A stretch of 64,000 nt of DNA from positions 4,402,001 through 4,466,000 of the forward strand of contig NZ_CP107006.1 of the NCBI RefSeq assembly GCF_022867795.2, read 5' to 3'. The notes under the pieces were generated by a model that was given only the letters and a program-made list of their open reading frames with translations, was not told the origin of the DNA and ran no database searches. Source of the stretch: Chitinophaga horti (lineage in GTDB: Bacteria > Bacteroidota > Bacteroidia > Chitinophagales > Chitinophagaceae). The first letter of the stretch is position 1; each line of letters opens with the position of its first letter. This document shows, piece by piece, positions 18,660 through 28,045 of this stretch. The translations under genes and the position numbers were made by a program.

Positions 18660-18686
18660 CCGGGCAGGCAGTAGTCACCTGCCCGG
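18660..18686 (-). terminator. perfect hairpin between thioredoxin gene and SusC, possible attenuator
   Basis: CCGGGCAGG (18660-18668) and CCTGCCCGG (18678-18686) pair perfectly over 9 bases with a 9-base loop. It lies 60 bases after the thioredoxin stop and 35 bases before the SusC start. There is no strong T-run after it, so partial termination or mRNA processing is more likely than full stop. Confidence 0.55.
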
Positions 18687-18746
18687 CCTAATGGCTGGTT
18701 TATGAGAATAAAGATGTGGCCAAAAGAGGCTTTACAGGATAGTGAA

Positions 18747-19880
18747 TCAGTTTAAGAGTTCTTTGAGCTTGGCTTCCAACGCTTCGCCACGCAGATTTTT
18801 AGCAACGATGCGGCCCTGCGGATCGAGCAGGTAATTCTGCGGAATGGCGTTTACTGCGTATTGCTGCGCCACCTGGTTTTTCCAGTAAGCAAGGTCAGAC
18901 ACCTGTGTCCAGGAAAGCTGATCGTCGCTGATGGCTTTCAGCCATTTGTCGCGTCCATCGGGTTGGTCGAGCGATACGCCAAGTATCGTGAAGTTCTTTT
19001 CTTTATAGCTATTGTACGCTTTCACCACCGCCGGATTTTCTGCACGGCAGGGGCCACACCAGCTGGCCCAGAAGTCGATGAGCACGTACTTACCTCTGAA
19101 AGAAGCGAGGCTTACCGGTTTGCCATCCGGATCGTTTTGTGTGAAGTCCGGCGCTACCTGCCCTATTGCCAGTAACTTTACTTTCTCCAGCCGCTCCCTG
19201 AACTTCACCGCGTCCGGATGCGCCAACACTTTCGGATGGAGTTGGTTAAACAGCGGATGTACTTCCGTATACTCCGGCGAGGAGCCGGCATAACTTCTAA
19301 GTGCATCAAAGCCTACCAGCGTATTGGGGTTTTGCTGTACATATTTTTTAAGGATCGCTTTACGCTCGTCTCCCAGCGCATCGAGCGACTTTTCCAGATC
19401 ATCTGTAATGGCTTTGTTTTTACGATCTTCCGGCGTGAGCGCGTAGTAGTGGCCGATCAGTTGCTGGTTGCGGGCGGTTACATCTTTTAAAGCCACCTCT
19501 AACCGCCTGTTCTCCTTGTTAAGTGGCGTGCCGGTTACCTCCGCTTTTTGCAGAGAGTCTGCAGACCTTACCTCGATCGTACCGTTTTCGAGATAAACTG
19601 CGATTGATTCCGGCCGCAGGGCCACGATGCCACCCGCGTTCGGGTTTTGGCGACGTACGGTGAGCGAGGCTTTGATCGCGTGTGGCAAATCGCCTTTAAA
19701 AGAGAAGGCTCCACTCACCGGCGAAGCGGAATCAATCACCTGTTTGCCATCTAACGCGTAACGTAAAAATACTTTTGCAGGCGCATCCAGCGTACCTACT
19801 TTTCCTTTAACGGTAAATTTTTCCTGTGCACCTGCAACGGCTGATATGGCGAGCAGGCAGGGGAGCAATAAATTTTTCAT
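18747..19880 (-). CDS. exported TlpA-like thiol:disulfide oxidoreductase with DUF4369-type N-terminal domain
   Basis: 377 residues. Signal peptide MKNLLLPCLLAISAVAGAQ; residues 20-120 form a beta-rich DUF4369-like domain (FTVKGKVGTLDAPAKVFLRY); a helical linker follows; residues about 240-377 are an AhpC/TSA-thioredoxin domain with active site WASWCGPC (C275, C278), cis-proline at AIP (P347) and GVSLDQPDGRDKW. It should act in the periplasm on disulfides, perhaps of the SusC/SusD cargo or of surface proteins. It is the first gene of a probable operon with the second SusC/SusD pair and has a clear promoter at 20099-20129 with a leader of about 210 bases. Confidence 0.92.
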   Translation of the reverse strand: MKNLLLPCLLAISAVAGAQEKFTVKGKVGTLDAPAKVFLRYALDGKQVIDSASPVSGAFSFKGDLPHAIKASLTVRRQNPNAGGIVALRPESIAVYLENGTIEVRSADSLQKAEVTGTPLNKENRRLEVALKDVTARNQQLIGHYYALTPEDRKNKAITDDLEKSLDALGDERKAILKKYVQQNPNTLVGFDALRSYAGSSPEYTEVHPLFNQLHPKVLAHPDAVKFRERLEKVKLLAIGQVAPDFTQNDPDGKPVSLASFRGKYVLIDFWASWCGPCRAENPAVVKAYNSYKEKNFTILGVSLDQPDGRDKWLKAISDDQLSWTQVSDLAYWKNQVAQQYAVNAIPQNYLLDPQGRIVAKNLRGEALEAKLKELLN

Positions 19881-20098
19881 GATGTAGTTGTTTATACAGT
19901 GGTGCTGTTTGTTTATACATGATCAGGACAAAGGCATCCCCTTCAGCTAGGTCTGGCTGTCAATAACAGGGCTGTCCGTGACCGGTTACATTTGGGAGGA
20001 AGTAGTAGCAGGACAGGCCCGCATCGTCTTCAATGGCATACATGGTTGGTTTAATGGTTGATACTTACGTTGCGCACGCTTGCCAGGCTTTCACGATA
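19881..20098 (-). other. long 5' leader of the thioredoxin-SusC-SusD operon
   Basis: The gap from the predicted start site (about 20092) to the thioredoxin ATG is over 200 bases. It holds a 27-codon open frame on the minus strand (ATG at 20043, TGA ending at 19960) that ends 79 bases before the thioredoxin gene, with no clear ribosome-binding site. No known riboswitch was recognised. Confidence 0.35.
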
Positions 20099-20129
20099 CA
20101 AATATATAAAGGCAGTATTAATCTACAAA
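20099..20129 (-). promoter_or_regulatory. Bacteroidota-type promoter for the thioredoxin-SusC-SusD operon
   Basis: Minus strand TTTG (20126-20129), exactly 19 bases, then TATATTTG (20099-20106): a full match to TTTG-N19-TAnnTTTG. The surrounding bases also form a small inverted repeat (CTAC..GTAG at 20124-20138). Confidence 0.75.
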
Positions 20130-20167
20130 ATTAGTAGACTAATAAATTTTCATTCCCTTTCCGCGGA

Positions 20168-20199
20168 CAAAAAAAGGGCCAGCCCGCAAAGGCCAGCCC
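20168..20199 (-). terminator. terminator after the tyrosine phosphatase gene
   Basis: On the minus strand GGGCTGGCC pairs with GGCTGGCCC (two G-T wobbles), spanning 20176-20199, and is followed by a seven-T run (20169-20175). It lies 24 bases after the phosphatase stop. Confidence 0.85.
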
Positions 20200-20222
20200 A
20201 TAAGGTTTTGTGATGAATAAAA

Positions 20223-21029
20223 TTACAGGGTATATTTTGCTTTGAGTTGTTTCAGCTCCGCGCTTCCGAGTCCGAGCACCTGTTTATAGAACACGTCCAT
20301 GGTACCGTACTGTTTACGGATGGCGTTGAAAGTGGCCTGCAGGTATTCGGGGCGAACACCCATCATATCTTTCATCACCTGTTCTTTAATACCCATCTGC
20401 TTCACCATCGCTATTGCCTGGTCATTGGCGCCGGCGCGGTAATAATCTGTAGCGAGATAATCTTTTTCGATCGTGGCATATGGTACGCCCAGTGCGTTCA
20501 GGAACAGCGCGGTGCCCACACCGGTACGATCTTTACCTGCCGTGCAATGGAACATGAGTGCAGAAGTATCGGGCAGAACGAGCAGCTTCTGAAACATCGC
20601 TTTATATTTCGTTTCGAAGTGATCTATTTTACTGTAGAAGGTGGTCATCAGCGAATCGCCTCTTTCGAGGTTACGCATAGCGGCCATAAAATCGCCCACT
20701 TCTTCGCTGGAGGCGCTGAGGGTGTAATCGGTGTATGGCAACAGGCGGTCCGGCGCTTTGGCGGCTTCCTTCGTTTCACGGAGGTCGATAATGGTGTTGA
20801 TGTGACGGGCGGCCATTACCTGCAGGTCGCTGTCGGTTAAACGGCTTACGTCGGCAGAGCGGAATACTTTACCCCACTTCACGGTTTTGCCGTTAGCGGT
20901 ACGGTAACCGCCCACGTCGCGGAAGTTGATGGCACCCTGTAATTTTACGGCTCTTTTTGCACTATCGGCGATCTGCGCTACAGCCACAAAGGGCATAGCC
21001 GTCAGCGCCAGAAGGATCATTTTCTTCAT
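20223..21029 (-). CDS. exported tyrosine-protein phosphatase (Y_phosphatase3 type)
   Basis: 268 residues with signal peptide MKKMILLALTAMPFVAVAQ, so periplasmic or surface. The Cys-based phosphatase loop HCTAGKDRTG (C162, R168) fits HCx5R; GAINFRDVGGYRT near residue 33 and the general-acid region LRETKEA match the bacterial tyrosine-phosphatase family (PF13350 type). Proteins of this family dephosphorylate phosphotyrosine and sometimes phosphoinositides. It starts 32 bases after the stop of the TonB-dependent receptor and is followed by a terminator, so the two are one unit. A role in removing phosphate from an imported compound is inference. Confidence 0.9.
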   Translation of the reverse strand: MKKMILLALTAMPFVAVAQIADSAKRAVKLQGAINFRDVGGYRTANGKTVKWGKVFRSADVSRLTDSDLQVMAARHINTIIDLRETKEAAKAPDRLLPYTDYTLSASSEEVGDFMAAMRNLERGDSLMTTFYSKIDHFETKYKAMFQKLLVLPDTSALMFHCTAGKDRTGVGTALFLNALGVPYATIEKDYLATDYYRAGANDQAIAMVKQMGIKEQVMKDMMGVRPEYLQATFNAIRKQYGTMDVFYKQVLGLGSAELKQLKAKYTL

Positions 21030-21061
21030 GGTTCTTATGGTTTTTCAGTGTTTTAAATTGA

Positions 21062-23929
21062 TTATTTGATGATATCCCAACGCAGGCCCGCCTGTCCGCG
21101 TAAGCCATAACTTTCCAGCATGGTGATGCGGCGTTTGTCGCCCATGTAGGTGCGCAGCGGTTCATTAGTAAGATTGTTCAGCTCCACAAACACTTTCATG
21201 CGTTTGGTAATGCTCGCCGTAGCTGAGGCATCGAGGGTGAAGTTTTTATCGGTCCAGATGTAGAAGTCAGGCCCCAGTTGCTGGTTGATGGTTTCGAGTG
21301 ATTTACCGCGATAGTTACCGGCCAGGCGCACCATTACACCGTTACGCTCGTAGAAGAGGATGGCGTTAAAGATGTTTTTAGACTGATTCGGCAGACTGGT
21401 AGCGGAGGTAACGGTTTCGTTGTTCAGCAGGCGTGGCACTTTTACTTCGGAATGAATGAAGGTGTAGTTGAACTCTACGCCAAAGCCGCTCCAGAAGCCT
21501 GGCAGGAATGTCAGGCGTTTGCTGATGCCGGCCTCTGCGCCTACGAGGTACGCATCCTGCAGGTTTTTCGGCTGCGCCACCATGTAACTCGTGCCTTCAA
21601 TGGTTTCCATGGAACGATCGCTGAAGATCACGTCTTTGATATCTTTATAAAACACCCCGCCGGAAATAAGGCCGATATTTTTGAAGTAGTACTCTCCCAT
21701 GACGTCGAAGTTGTTGGAGAAAGTCGGTTTCAGGCTGGCGTTACCTTTCGTGATGGTGGCAGGCGCTTTGGTGAGGTCCGTTGTTTCACCAGGACTCATA
21801 TCCGGGAAGTTGGGACGTACGAACGTGCGGGTGAAGGCGGCACGCAGGTTTGCCTGTTCGGACAGCGCATATTTCAGGTGCAGCATCGGTAACAGGGCAT
21901 TGTAGTTGTTCGTTACTGTTACCGGCTTCACTTCGCTACCGGTGGCGCTGGTCGTGAGTCTGTTGCTGCTTAATTTCAATTGGGTATACTCGTTACGCAC
22001 CCCGGCGATCATCTTCAGTTTGGAGGTAACATCGTATTCCGCCATCACATATCCCGCTGTTACATTCTCGTATCCTTCGTAAAAAGAAGTAGCGTTGGAG
22101 GCAGACGATACATCCCGCATACCATTGGCACGCAATGCAGCCGTATCGTACAGGTTAAACAACTGATCTTTCGTGAGCGGATTCATAACGTACTGGCTGT
22201 AATCATTCTCCATATTGCTGAAGAAGTTGCCTTTGTTCGGGAACTTTTCCGTCTGCAACTGCGACAATGTGAGCAAAGCAGGGGAATTAGGCACGCCCAG
22301 TGCGGCGTTGGAAATATATACTTTGTTGGCGCCGTAGTTGCCTGTCCGTTCTTTATGACGGTATTTAGCACCCGCCTTAAATGACAGCTTACTGTTCACC
22401 GCCAGTTTAAAGTTCAGCTGCGCTACCTGGTCATGCTCCTCGGTATCCAGCTTAGAGATCACCATTTGTTGCAGCGTTAGTTTAGTAGGGTCCATGATCT
22501 CGGCCGGGTTGGTCAGATTGGCGTTGAAGTGCATGGGATCGTCGCCGGTACCGTCCGGTGAATCGAACGACCAGTACTTCATACCATCAGCAGCCAGCCC
22601 ATTAAATCCACCGGTGATGCGCTGACGGAAAGTAGCGATCGGCAATCCCTTGAAACCGCTCGTAGGCGGTGTTTCCAGGAAGAACTTAGAGTAGTTGTCT
22701 GCCACGCTCCAATCCACATTCAGGCGTTTACCCAGTTGATGTTCGCCACCCAGTTCAAAGCTATTCAACTTCGTCTGGTAGTGAGAATACCGGTAGTTAT
22801 ATTGATAACGTCTGTTGGTATAATCCACATACGATTCATAAACCGGGCGAATATCATTGAATTTATCCAGCAGTCCGCGGAAGAACACTTTGTGGTTGCC
22901 GTTGAACTTATATTCCAGTCCGAGGTTTGAGCCGTACGTCTGGCGCTTACCCATATATCGTTTAAACATCACCGTGTTGATCGACTTCTGCTGCACGGCG
23001 TTCGCGAGACCTGTATTGTAGCTCACATCGTAAGAATCTGTTCCCCACTGCCTGTCCCAGATAGCACCTGCGAGCATCACGCCCAGTTTGCCGTTGAAAA
23101 AACGATCGCCGTACACCAGCGAGCCGTTGTAGCTGCCATCTTTGGAAAAAGTGTTGTAACCTCCGGCAGCGCTCACATTCAGCGTTCGTTGCGCCGGTGC
23201 GGTGCGGGTAATAAAGTTGATCGATCCGCCGATGGCGTCGCCTTCAATATCCGGCGTAATCGCTTTCGACACCTGTACGTATTGGATCATTTCGGAGGGA
23301 ACGGCGTCCAGTACTGCCGCGCGGCTGCCGGCCACGTTGGCGCTGGGCATGCGGGTGCCGTTAAATAAGGTGGATGTCCAGGCGAACGGCGTGCCGCGTA
23401 CGGTGGCGGCATCTGCTTCGCCGTGGTAACGGGCAACGGCCACGCCCTGCATACGTTGTACGGCTTCGGCGGCGTTGCGGTCCGGCAGTTTACCGATCGC
23501 GTCGGCGGCCATCACTTCCATAATGCCCAGGGCGTTCTTTTTAATACTGAGGGCTTTGATCTGGGAAGGTGCCATTGTTCCGTTCACCACTACCTCGCCC
23601 AGCTGGCCGCTGGTGGGCAGCAGTTTCAGGCTGCCGATGTTGTTGATGCCGGCTTTCACGTCCAGCTGCAACTCCTTCACCGTAAAACCGGTGTAAGATA
23701 TTTTGAGGGTGAGTTTACCTGTTTGTTGGGCGTCGAGGGTAAACTGTCCGTTAAGATCGGTGGCTACACCTTTAGCAGTACCGGCAACACTTACGGAAGC
23801 GCCGGGAAGGGAACTGCCTTCGCCCGTTACGGTGCCTTTGATCACCTGTGCGCCGGCGGCGGCGGGTAACAGCATCATGCCGAAAACCGGCAGTTTTTGC
23901 ATCAACCTGAAAAGTAAATGATTACTCAT
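21062..23929 (-). CDS. TonB-dependent receptor (Xanthomonas/Caulobacter-like type) without SusD
   Basis: About 955 residues. Start at 23929 (MSNHLLFRLMQKLPVF) gives a good signal peptide ending at AAAGAQ; the frame is open to 24031 but the extra 34 residues are charged and unlike a signal. Domains: carboxypeptidase-regulatory-like (VIKGTVTGEGSSLPGASVSV), plug with the diagnostic DAIGKLPDRNAAEAVQRMQGV, then a 22-strand-type barrel ending GLRGQAGLRWDIIK. The plug motif is that of the TIGR01782-like group. No SusD is present; instead an exported phosphatase follows in the same operon, and a membrane AraC regulator precedes it. The ligand may be phosphorylated, which is only suggested by context. 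Confidence 0.92.
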   Translation of the reverse strand: MSNHLLFRLMQKLPVFGMMLLPAAAGAQVIKGTVTGEGSSLPGASVSVAGTAKGVATDLNGQFTLDAQQTGKLTLKISYTGFTVKELQLDVKAGINNIGSLKLLPTSGQLGEVVVNGTMAPSQIKALSIKKNALGIMEVMAADAIGKLPDRNAAEAVQRMQGVAVARYHGEADAATVRGTPFAWTSTLFNGTRMPSANVAGSRAAVLDAVPSEMIQYVQVSKAITPDIEGDAIGGSINFITRTAPAQRTLNVSAAGGYNTFSKDGSYNGSLVYGDRFFNGKLGVMLAGAIWDRQWGTDSYDVSYNTGLANAVQQKSINTVMFKRYMGKRQTYGSNLGLEYKFNGNHKVFFRGLLDKFNDIRPVYESYVDYTNRRYQYNYRYSHYQTKLNSFELGGEHQLGKRLNVDWSVADNYSKFFLETPPTSGFKGLPIATFRQRITGGFNGLAADGMKYWSFDSPDGTGDDPMHFNANLTNPAEIMDPTKLTLQQMVISKLDTEEHDQVAQLNFKLAVNSKLSFKAGAKYRHKERTGNYGANKVYISNAALGVPNSPALLTLSQLQTEKFPNKGNFFSNMENDYSQYVMNPLTKDQLFNLYDTAALRANGMRDVSSASNATSFYEGYENVTAGYVMAEYDVTSKLKMIAGVRNEYTQLKLSSNRLTTSATGSEVKPVTVTNNYNALLPMLHLKYALSEQANLRAAFTRTFVRPNFPDMSPGETTDLTKAPATITKGNASLKPTFSNNFDVMGEYYFKNIGLISGGVFYKDIKDVIFSDRSMETIEGTSYMVAQPKNLQDAYLVGAEAGISKRLTFLPGFWSGFGVEFNYTFIHSEVKVPRLLNNETVTSATSLPNQSKNIFNAILFYERNGVMVRLAGNYRGKSLETINQQLGPDFYIWTDKNFTLDASATASITKRMKVFVELNNLTNEPLRTYMGDKRRITMLESYGLRGQAGLRWDIIK

Positions 23930-24079
23930 ATCAGTGCTTTTTTCTGCAAAGTTGCTGCGTGGTCTATCGCCCATCGACCGGGTGGGTATTTTCGCACGAA
24001 CACCTCGTTTTCCCGATTTACACGCACTCACTTCACTTGATTTTCAGGCAGTTGCACCGTATTAAGGAAACGTTACCAA

Positions 24080-25279
24080 TCAGGCCACACTGTCATTCGG
24101 TACCAAAGGAAACGCCTCCTGCTTCAGGTATTCGGTGGGGGTATGCCCCGTTATCTTCTTAAAATAGAGATTGAAAGACGACTTCGATTTAAAGCCGGCG
24201 TCGTATGCCAGCACCAGTAAATTCGGGATCACGGAACCGTTACGACATTTATCCAGCGAGTTCACCACTTCCTGCACGCGGAAGTCATTTACATACTGAT
24301 AGAAGGATTTACCGGCGGCCTGGTTCAGCGCTTCGGACAACTGGTTGCGTGACAAGCCGATATTGGCGGCGAGTTTTTCCAGTGTGAGATCGGCATCCTT
24401 ATATAACTTTTCGCTACGCATCTTTTCATCTAGCTGGCGAAGTACCATCTCCTGCTGGCCAGTGCGCACCAGTTGTTTTTGGGCAGCGCGATCTACAGTC
24501 ACCAGCGTAAAAGCCGGTTCCACCGCGTCGGCCGGCAGCTCCATTTCCGGGGCTGTTTCCTCCGGCGCCTCCGTTTCCATCGCCACCTCCTCCGGTGTAA
24601 CCGGGCGATTCATCAGCTGGTGCAGGCTAAGGCGAAAGCTGGCAATACGAATCACCGCCACACCCAGCAGGGCGTACGCCACACTGCGCATGATAATTTC
24701 TCCCCGAAGCGGTTCTACTTTCCAGATGGGAAACAGGTAGGAGAACGCGAGGGAAAGTACGGGCATGCCTACGAACAGGATCGCCAGGTGCCGCAACAGT
24801 TTTCTTTCGGCGCTCCAGAAGTTGGGTAGCTTAGCGCTGCGCAGCAACACCAGCAACGGGAAGATGCCGAAACTGATGGTACCCCAGTACATGGTATGAT
24901 AATAAGCCTGTATGATCGGGTGCGGTACTTCATGCGTAATGCCGATGAACAACACGATCAGCATATACCAAACGGCGGCCAGTAAGGTGGGCAGCAGCAG
25001 GTACCAGTTTTGGTAAGGATGATAGTTCGGGTCTTGTAGCTTGCGGGTGTACATCCACAGCAGCGGGCCGTAAGCCAGGCCAATGAAGGTAACGAGCTGG
25101 CGCCTTACCTCCACATACTCCACGGATGTGAAGATGAAGAATTTGATTGACAGGTGCGTGAAGATGCAGCCTACGAGCCATAAGAGCAGATAATCTGCCG
25201 GGCGCTTCTGTTTACTGCCCCGGAAAACAGCCATCGCCATCAGCGACTGGAATACCCCTACTGCAATAATGTAGTTCAT
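24080..25279 (-). CDS. AraC-family regulator with multi-helix membrane N-terminus
   Basis: 399 residues. The first 220 or so contain about seven hydrophobic segments (LLLWLVGCIFTHLSIKFFIF, LLLPTLLAAVWYMLIVLF and others), then a linker rich in Glu/Ala/Pro, then an AraC DNA-binding domain (about 285-390): LTLEKLAANIGLSRNQLSEALNQ as the first helix-turn-helix and VLAYDAGFKSKSSFNLYFKKITG with TPTEYL as the second. Such 7TM-AraC proteins probably sense membrane-soluble or periplasmic signals. It is upstream of and codirectional with the TonB receptor gene (150 bases apart), the likely target. Confidence 0.9.
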   Translation of the reverse strand: MNYIIAVGVFQSLMAMAVFRGSKQKRPADYLLLWLVGCIFTHLSIKFFIFTSVEYVEVRRQLVTFIGLAYGPLLWMYTRKLQDPNYHPYQNWYLLLPTLLAAVWYMLIVLFIGITHEVPHPIIQAYYHTMYWGTISFGIFPLLVLLRSAKLPNFWSAERKLLRHLAILFVGMPVLSLAFSYLFPIWKVEPLRGEIIMRSVAYALLGVAVIRIASFRLSLHQLMNRPVTPEEVAMETEAPEETAPEMELPADAVEPAFTLVTVDRAAQKQLVRTGQQEMVLRQLDEKMRSEKLYKDADLTLEKLAANIGLSRNQLSEALNQAAGKSFYQYVNDFRVQEVVNSLDKCRNGSVIPNLLVLAYDAGFKSKSSFNLYFKKITGHTPTEYLKQEAFPLVPNDSVA

Positions 25280-25286
25280 AACCCTA

Positions 25287-25314
25287 CAAATGTATCCCAG
25301 GTATATTACTACAA
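25287..25314 (-). promoter_or_regulatory. possible promoter of the AraC-family regulator
   Basis: Minus strand TACATTTG (25287-25294) is a perfect TAnnTTTG -7 box; a TTG lies 17 bases upstream (25312-25314), shorter than the usual 19. The predicted start is within a few bases of the ATG, implying a nearly leaderless transcript. Confidence 0.4.
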
Positions 25315-25460
25315 TGTTAAGGGCGATCGTGTAAAGGGGGATGACTAACTGTCGGATTTTGCTTCAAGCTGGTAAACGCTATTCAGTAGCCAAATAAAAA
25401 GGCCCATCTGACTAGTCTCACTATATCAAATTGACCCATTTTTGTTATCTGGTAAAAGTA

Positions 25461-25492
25461 AAAGGGGCTGACCCTACTTTTTGGTCAGCCCC
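25461..25492 (-). terminator. terminator after the GH127 gene
   Basis: GGGGCTGACC (25464-25473) and GGTCAGCCCC (25483-25492) pair perfectly over 10 bases; on the minus strand the stem is followed by TTTTAC. It lies just after the stop at 25498. Confidence 0.75.
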
Positions 25493-25497
25493 GCTGG

Positions 25498-27890
25498 TTA
25501 TTCTTTCACCTTCCACTCCATGATCCCGGATGCATGCTCTTTCGGCAGCCTTACCTCCAGTCGCAGCGCCGAGGTTTGTACGGCGTCAAAGTCGAGGGTA
25601 TTAAATTTATCTTTCTCCGCCGGATAAGCGGTTTTGGCTTTTACTTCCTTCCACTGAGCTTGCGCATCTTTATACAATACTTTCCAGGATGCAGGCACGC
25701 GGCAACCACCCCAGGGACTGTCGTCGTACCAGTATACTTCTACGCCTGATACAGTCGCCGCTTTCTCAAAATCGTATTGTACCCACTGGGTAGTATCCTT
25801 CATCGGCCACCAATGGTAGTACGGAACGCTGGCATCATGCGAATTAGCGGGTTCCAGCTGGTCGTTGATCGACTTCAGTGTTTTAGTACGGTGCGAGCCG
25901 GATACTTTACTTTTTGATGCGACAGTCGCAGGCTTCAGCGGTACGAAACCACCTGGTTTGTCGGCCACCCAAACAGTCATATCACCAGCGCCACGGTTCG
26001 CCCAGGCGTAATAAGGGATGGCGGTTACAGTCGCCTGTTTGTCCACCACTTTGTTATCTGCCGTAATTTCCTGTGTATGGGCAGCGGTTTTTACCAGCGT
26101 AAGACCGTTCAGCAGTTGTGCGTCGTATTGCGTAGTAGCAGCGGCATTCTCGTTGAGCATGAGGTGACGTACTTCTACATTGTTATTGTCGGGCCATTCG
26201 AAGCAATAAACGATCGGACCGCGTTGCAGGGCCGCCTTGTTCAGGTCTGCCTTTACTTTTTCATCGGCTTTTACATAACGCACTTCCATCGGGAAGTCCA
26301 CCGCTATTTTATCTCCTTTTTCCAGTTCCTTTTGATGATCGCATAACCATTTTCCACCTTAAAGTCGGCCTTCTTCCCATTTACATTGATGGTGTAGGGC
26401 TTCTTTTCAGGAGTAGCGTAATTGTACAGGCCACCAGGCAAAGGCGCATCGCCTAACCAGGCAGGCACGCGCACAGCGATCTCGAAGTTGCCGGCCTTCG
26501 CAGGCTCCACATCAAAATTAATGGCACCGCTCCAGGGGTATTCTGTATGCTGCGCCAGTTTCACTTTATTTTTACCCAGGTCGATATCTGCATTGCTCTG
26601 GATGTAAAGGTTCACGTAAATACGGTTGTCGCCGGTCGCGTACATGTAGCCTGGTACAGAAGGAATGAAGCGGCATACGTTGCTCGGACAGCACGCACAA
26701 CCGAACCATTCGCTGCGGCCGTGCTGACCCATAGATTCCAGCGGATTGGGATAAAAGAAACGATCGCCTTTGGCGGATACGCCGGAAATCATCCCGTTAT
26801 ATAACACCTGCTCCAATACGTCATAGTATTTAGAATTGCCGTGCAGCAGGAACAGCCGGTAGTTCCAATAAATATTACCGATAGATGCGCAGGTTTCGTT
26901 GTAAGCGCTCATGTTCGGCAGGGAGTAATCGGGACCAAAACCTTCGTGGCCGCCTTCTGCACCAATGCCGCCCGTCAGGTACAGCTTATGGTCTACCACA
27001 TCGTGCCAGATCGTATCGATGGCATGAATATAGGCTTTATCGCCCGTAAGCGCCGCTACGTCGGCCATGCCGCTGTACATGTACGTGGCGCGCACTGCGT
27101 GGCCCACGGCTTTGGTTTGTTCCGTTACCGGCACCTGCGACTGGCTGTACTCGCTGCCGCCTTTACGAATGTCGAGGAAGTATTTTGCGAGATCGAGGTA
27201 TTTTTTGTTGTTGGTAGCGCGGTATAATTTTACGAGGCCCATTTCAATGATCTGGTGGCCTGGGAAGTATTTGAGTCCACCCACTACGAAGTCTTTGTAC
27301 ACCAGGTCGGCATTCTTCGTAGCCACATCGAGCAGGGAGCGTTTGCCGGTAGCCTGGTAATGTGCAACAGCGGCTTCATACAGGTGGCCGCAGTTGTACA
27401 GTTCATGGCTAAGGTCGGGATCTTTTTCCCACCTTTCTTTGCCGGCCCATGGGTGCAGGCGGCCAGAGTCCTTCGCGATGGTACGCGGTGTGTACAGGTA
27501 GCCATCCGGTTCCTGCGCTTTGGTGATGTAATAGATGAGCGTATCCAGCTGGGCTTCCAGCTGCTTGTCCGGATAGGTTTGCAGCGAATAGCTGGCCCCT
27601 TCCAGTATTTTATAAATATCTGTGTCGTCGAACGGATATTCGGTTAAAAACTTGCCTTTCTTCAGTTTACCGGCGATAAGGAAGTTATCCACCCTGCCGG
27701 TTTTGTAACACTGCTCCAATGCGATGGGGATGGTCACTTTGTAGTTTCGCATAATACGTGGCGCCCAGAAGTCATCCGTTACTTTTACCGAAGTAAAAGC
27801 TACCGGCTTAATGGGATAGTCCTGGGCAACAGCACCAAGGCTCAATGCAGACAACATTATTGTCAGTCCGACAATTATTCTCATATCCAA
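25498..27890 (-). pseudogene. GH127 beta-L-arabinofuranosidase (DUF1680), split by a frameshift
   Basis: Two frames give one protein of about 798 residues: 27890-26304 (528 aa, signal MDMRIIVGLTIMLSALSLGAVAQ) and the rest to 25498. The first ends KRNWKKEIK; the expected continuation, GDKIAVDFPMEVRYVKADEK, is in the -1 frame directly opposite. An A5 run (26317-26321) where A6 would restore the frame marks the break. All catalytic and zinc ligands are in the first part: E316, E332 and C334 (YNETCAS), C400-C401 (GCACCPSN). The lost part has the C-terminal beta domain and a discoidin-like module. The enzyme family releases L-arabinofuranose from plant glycans. A sequencing error or ribosomal slippage on the A tract are alternatives. 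Confidence 0.85.
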
Positions 27891-28014
27891 AAAAATTTTT
27901 ACTTGGTCAAATAGCTACTGATAAAAGTATCCATATGTTCCGGCATCATCAAACCGTATTTTAACCATTAAACAACGGAATTTATTCTATTCGGGACAAT
28001 TGGCAAAATAATAC

Positions 28015-28045
28015 GGGGGAATGGTAAAGTGTCCATTTTACCCCC
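28015..28045 (-). terminator. possible terminator of the fibre/T9SS cluster
   Basis: Directly after the stop at 28046, the minus strand reads GGGGGTAAA, an 8-base loop, TTTACC, a 2-base bulge and CCCCC. The stem is followed by a loosely T-rich stretch, so termination strength is uncertain. Confidence 0.5.

Noticed and set aside
26304..26330. Programmed -1 ribosomal frameshift in GH127 as the main explanation
   Set aside because: The heptamer reads G AAA AAG, not the efficient A AAA AAG, and no clear stimulatory hairpin follows, so mutation or sequencing error is more likely; kept as an alternative.
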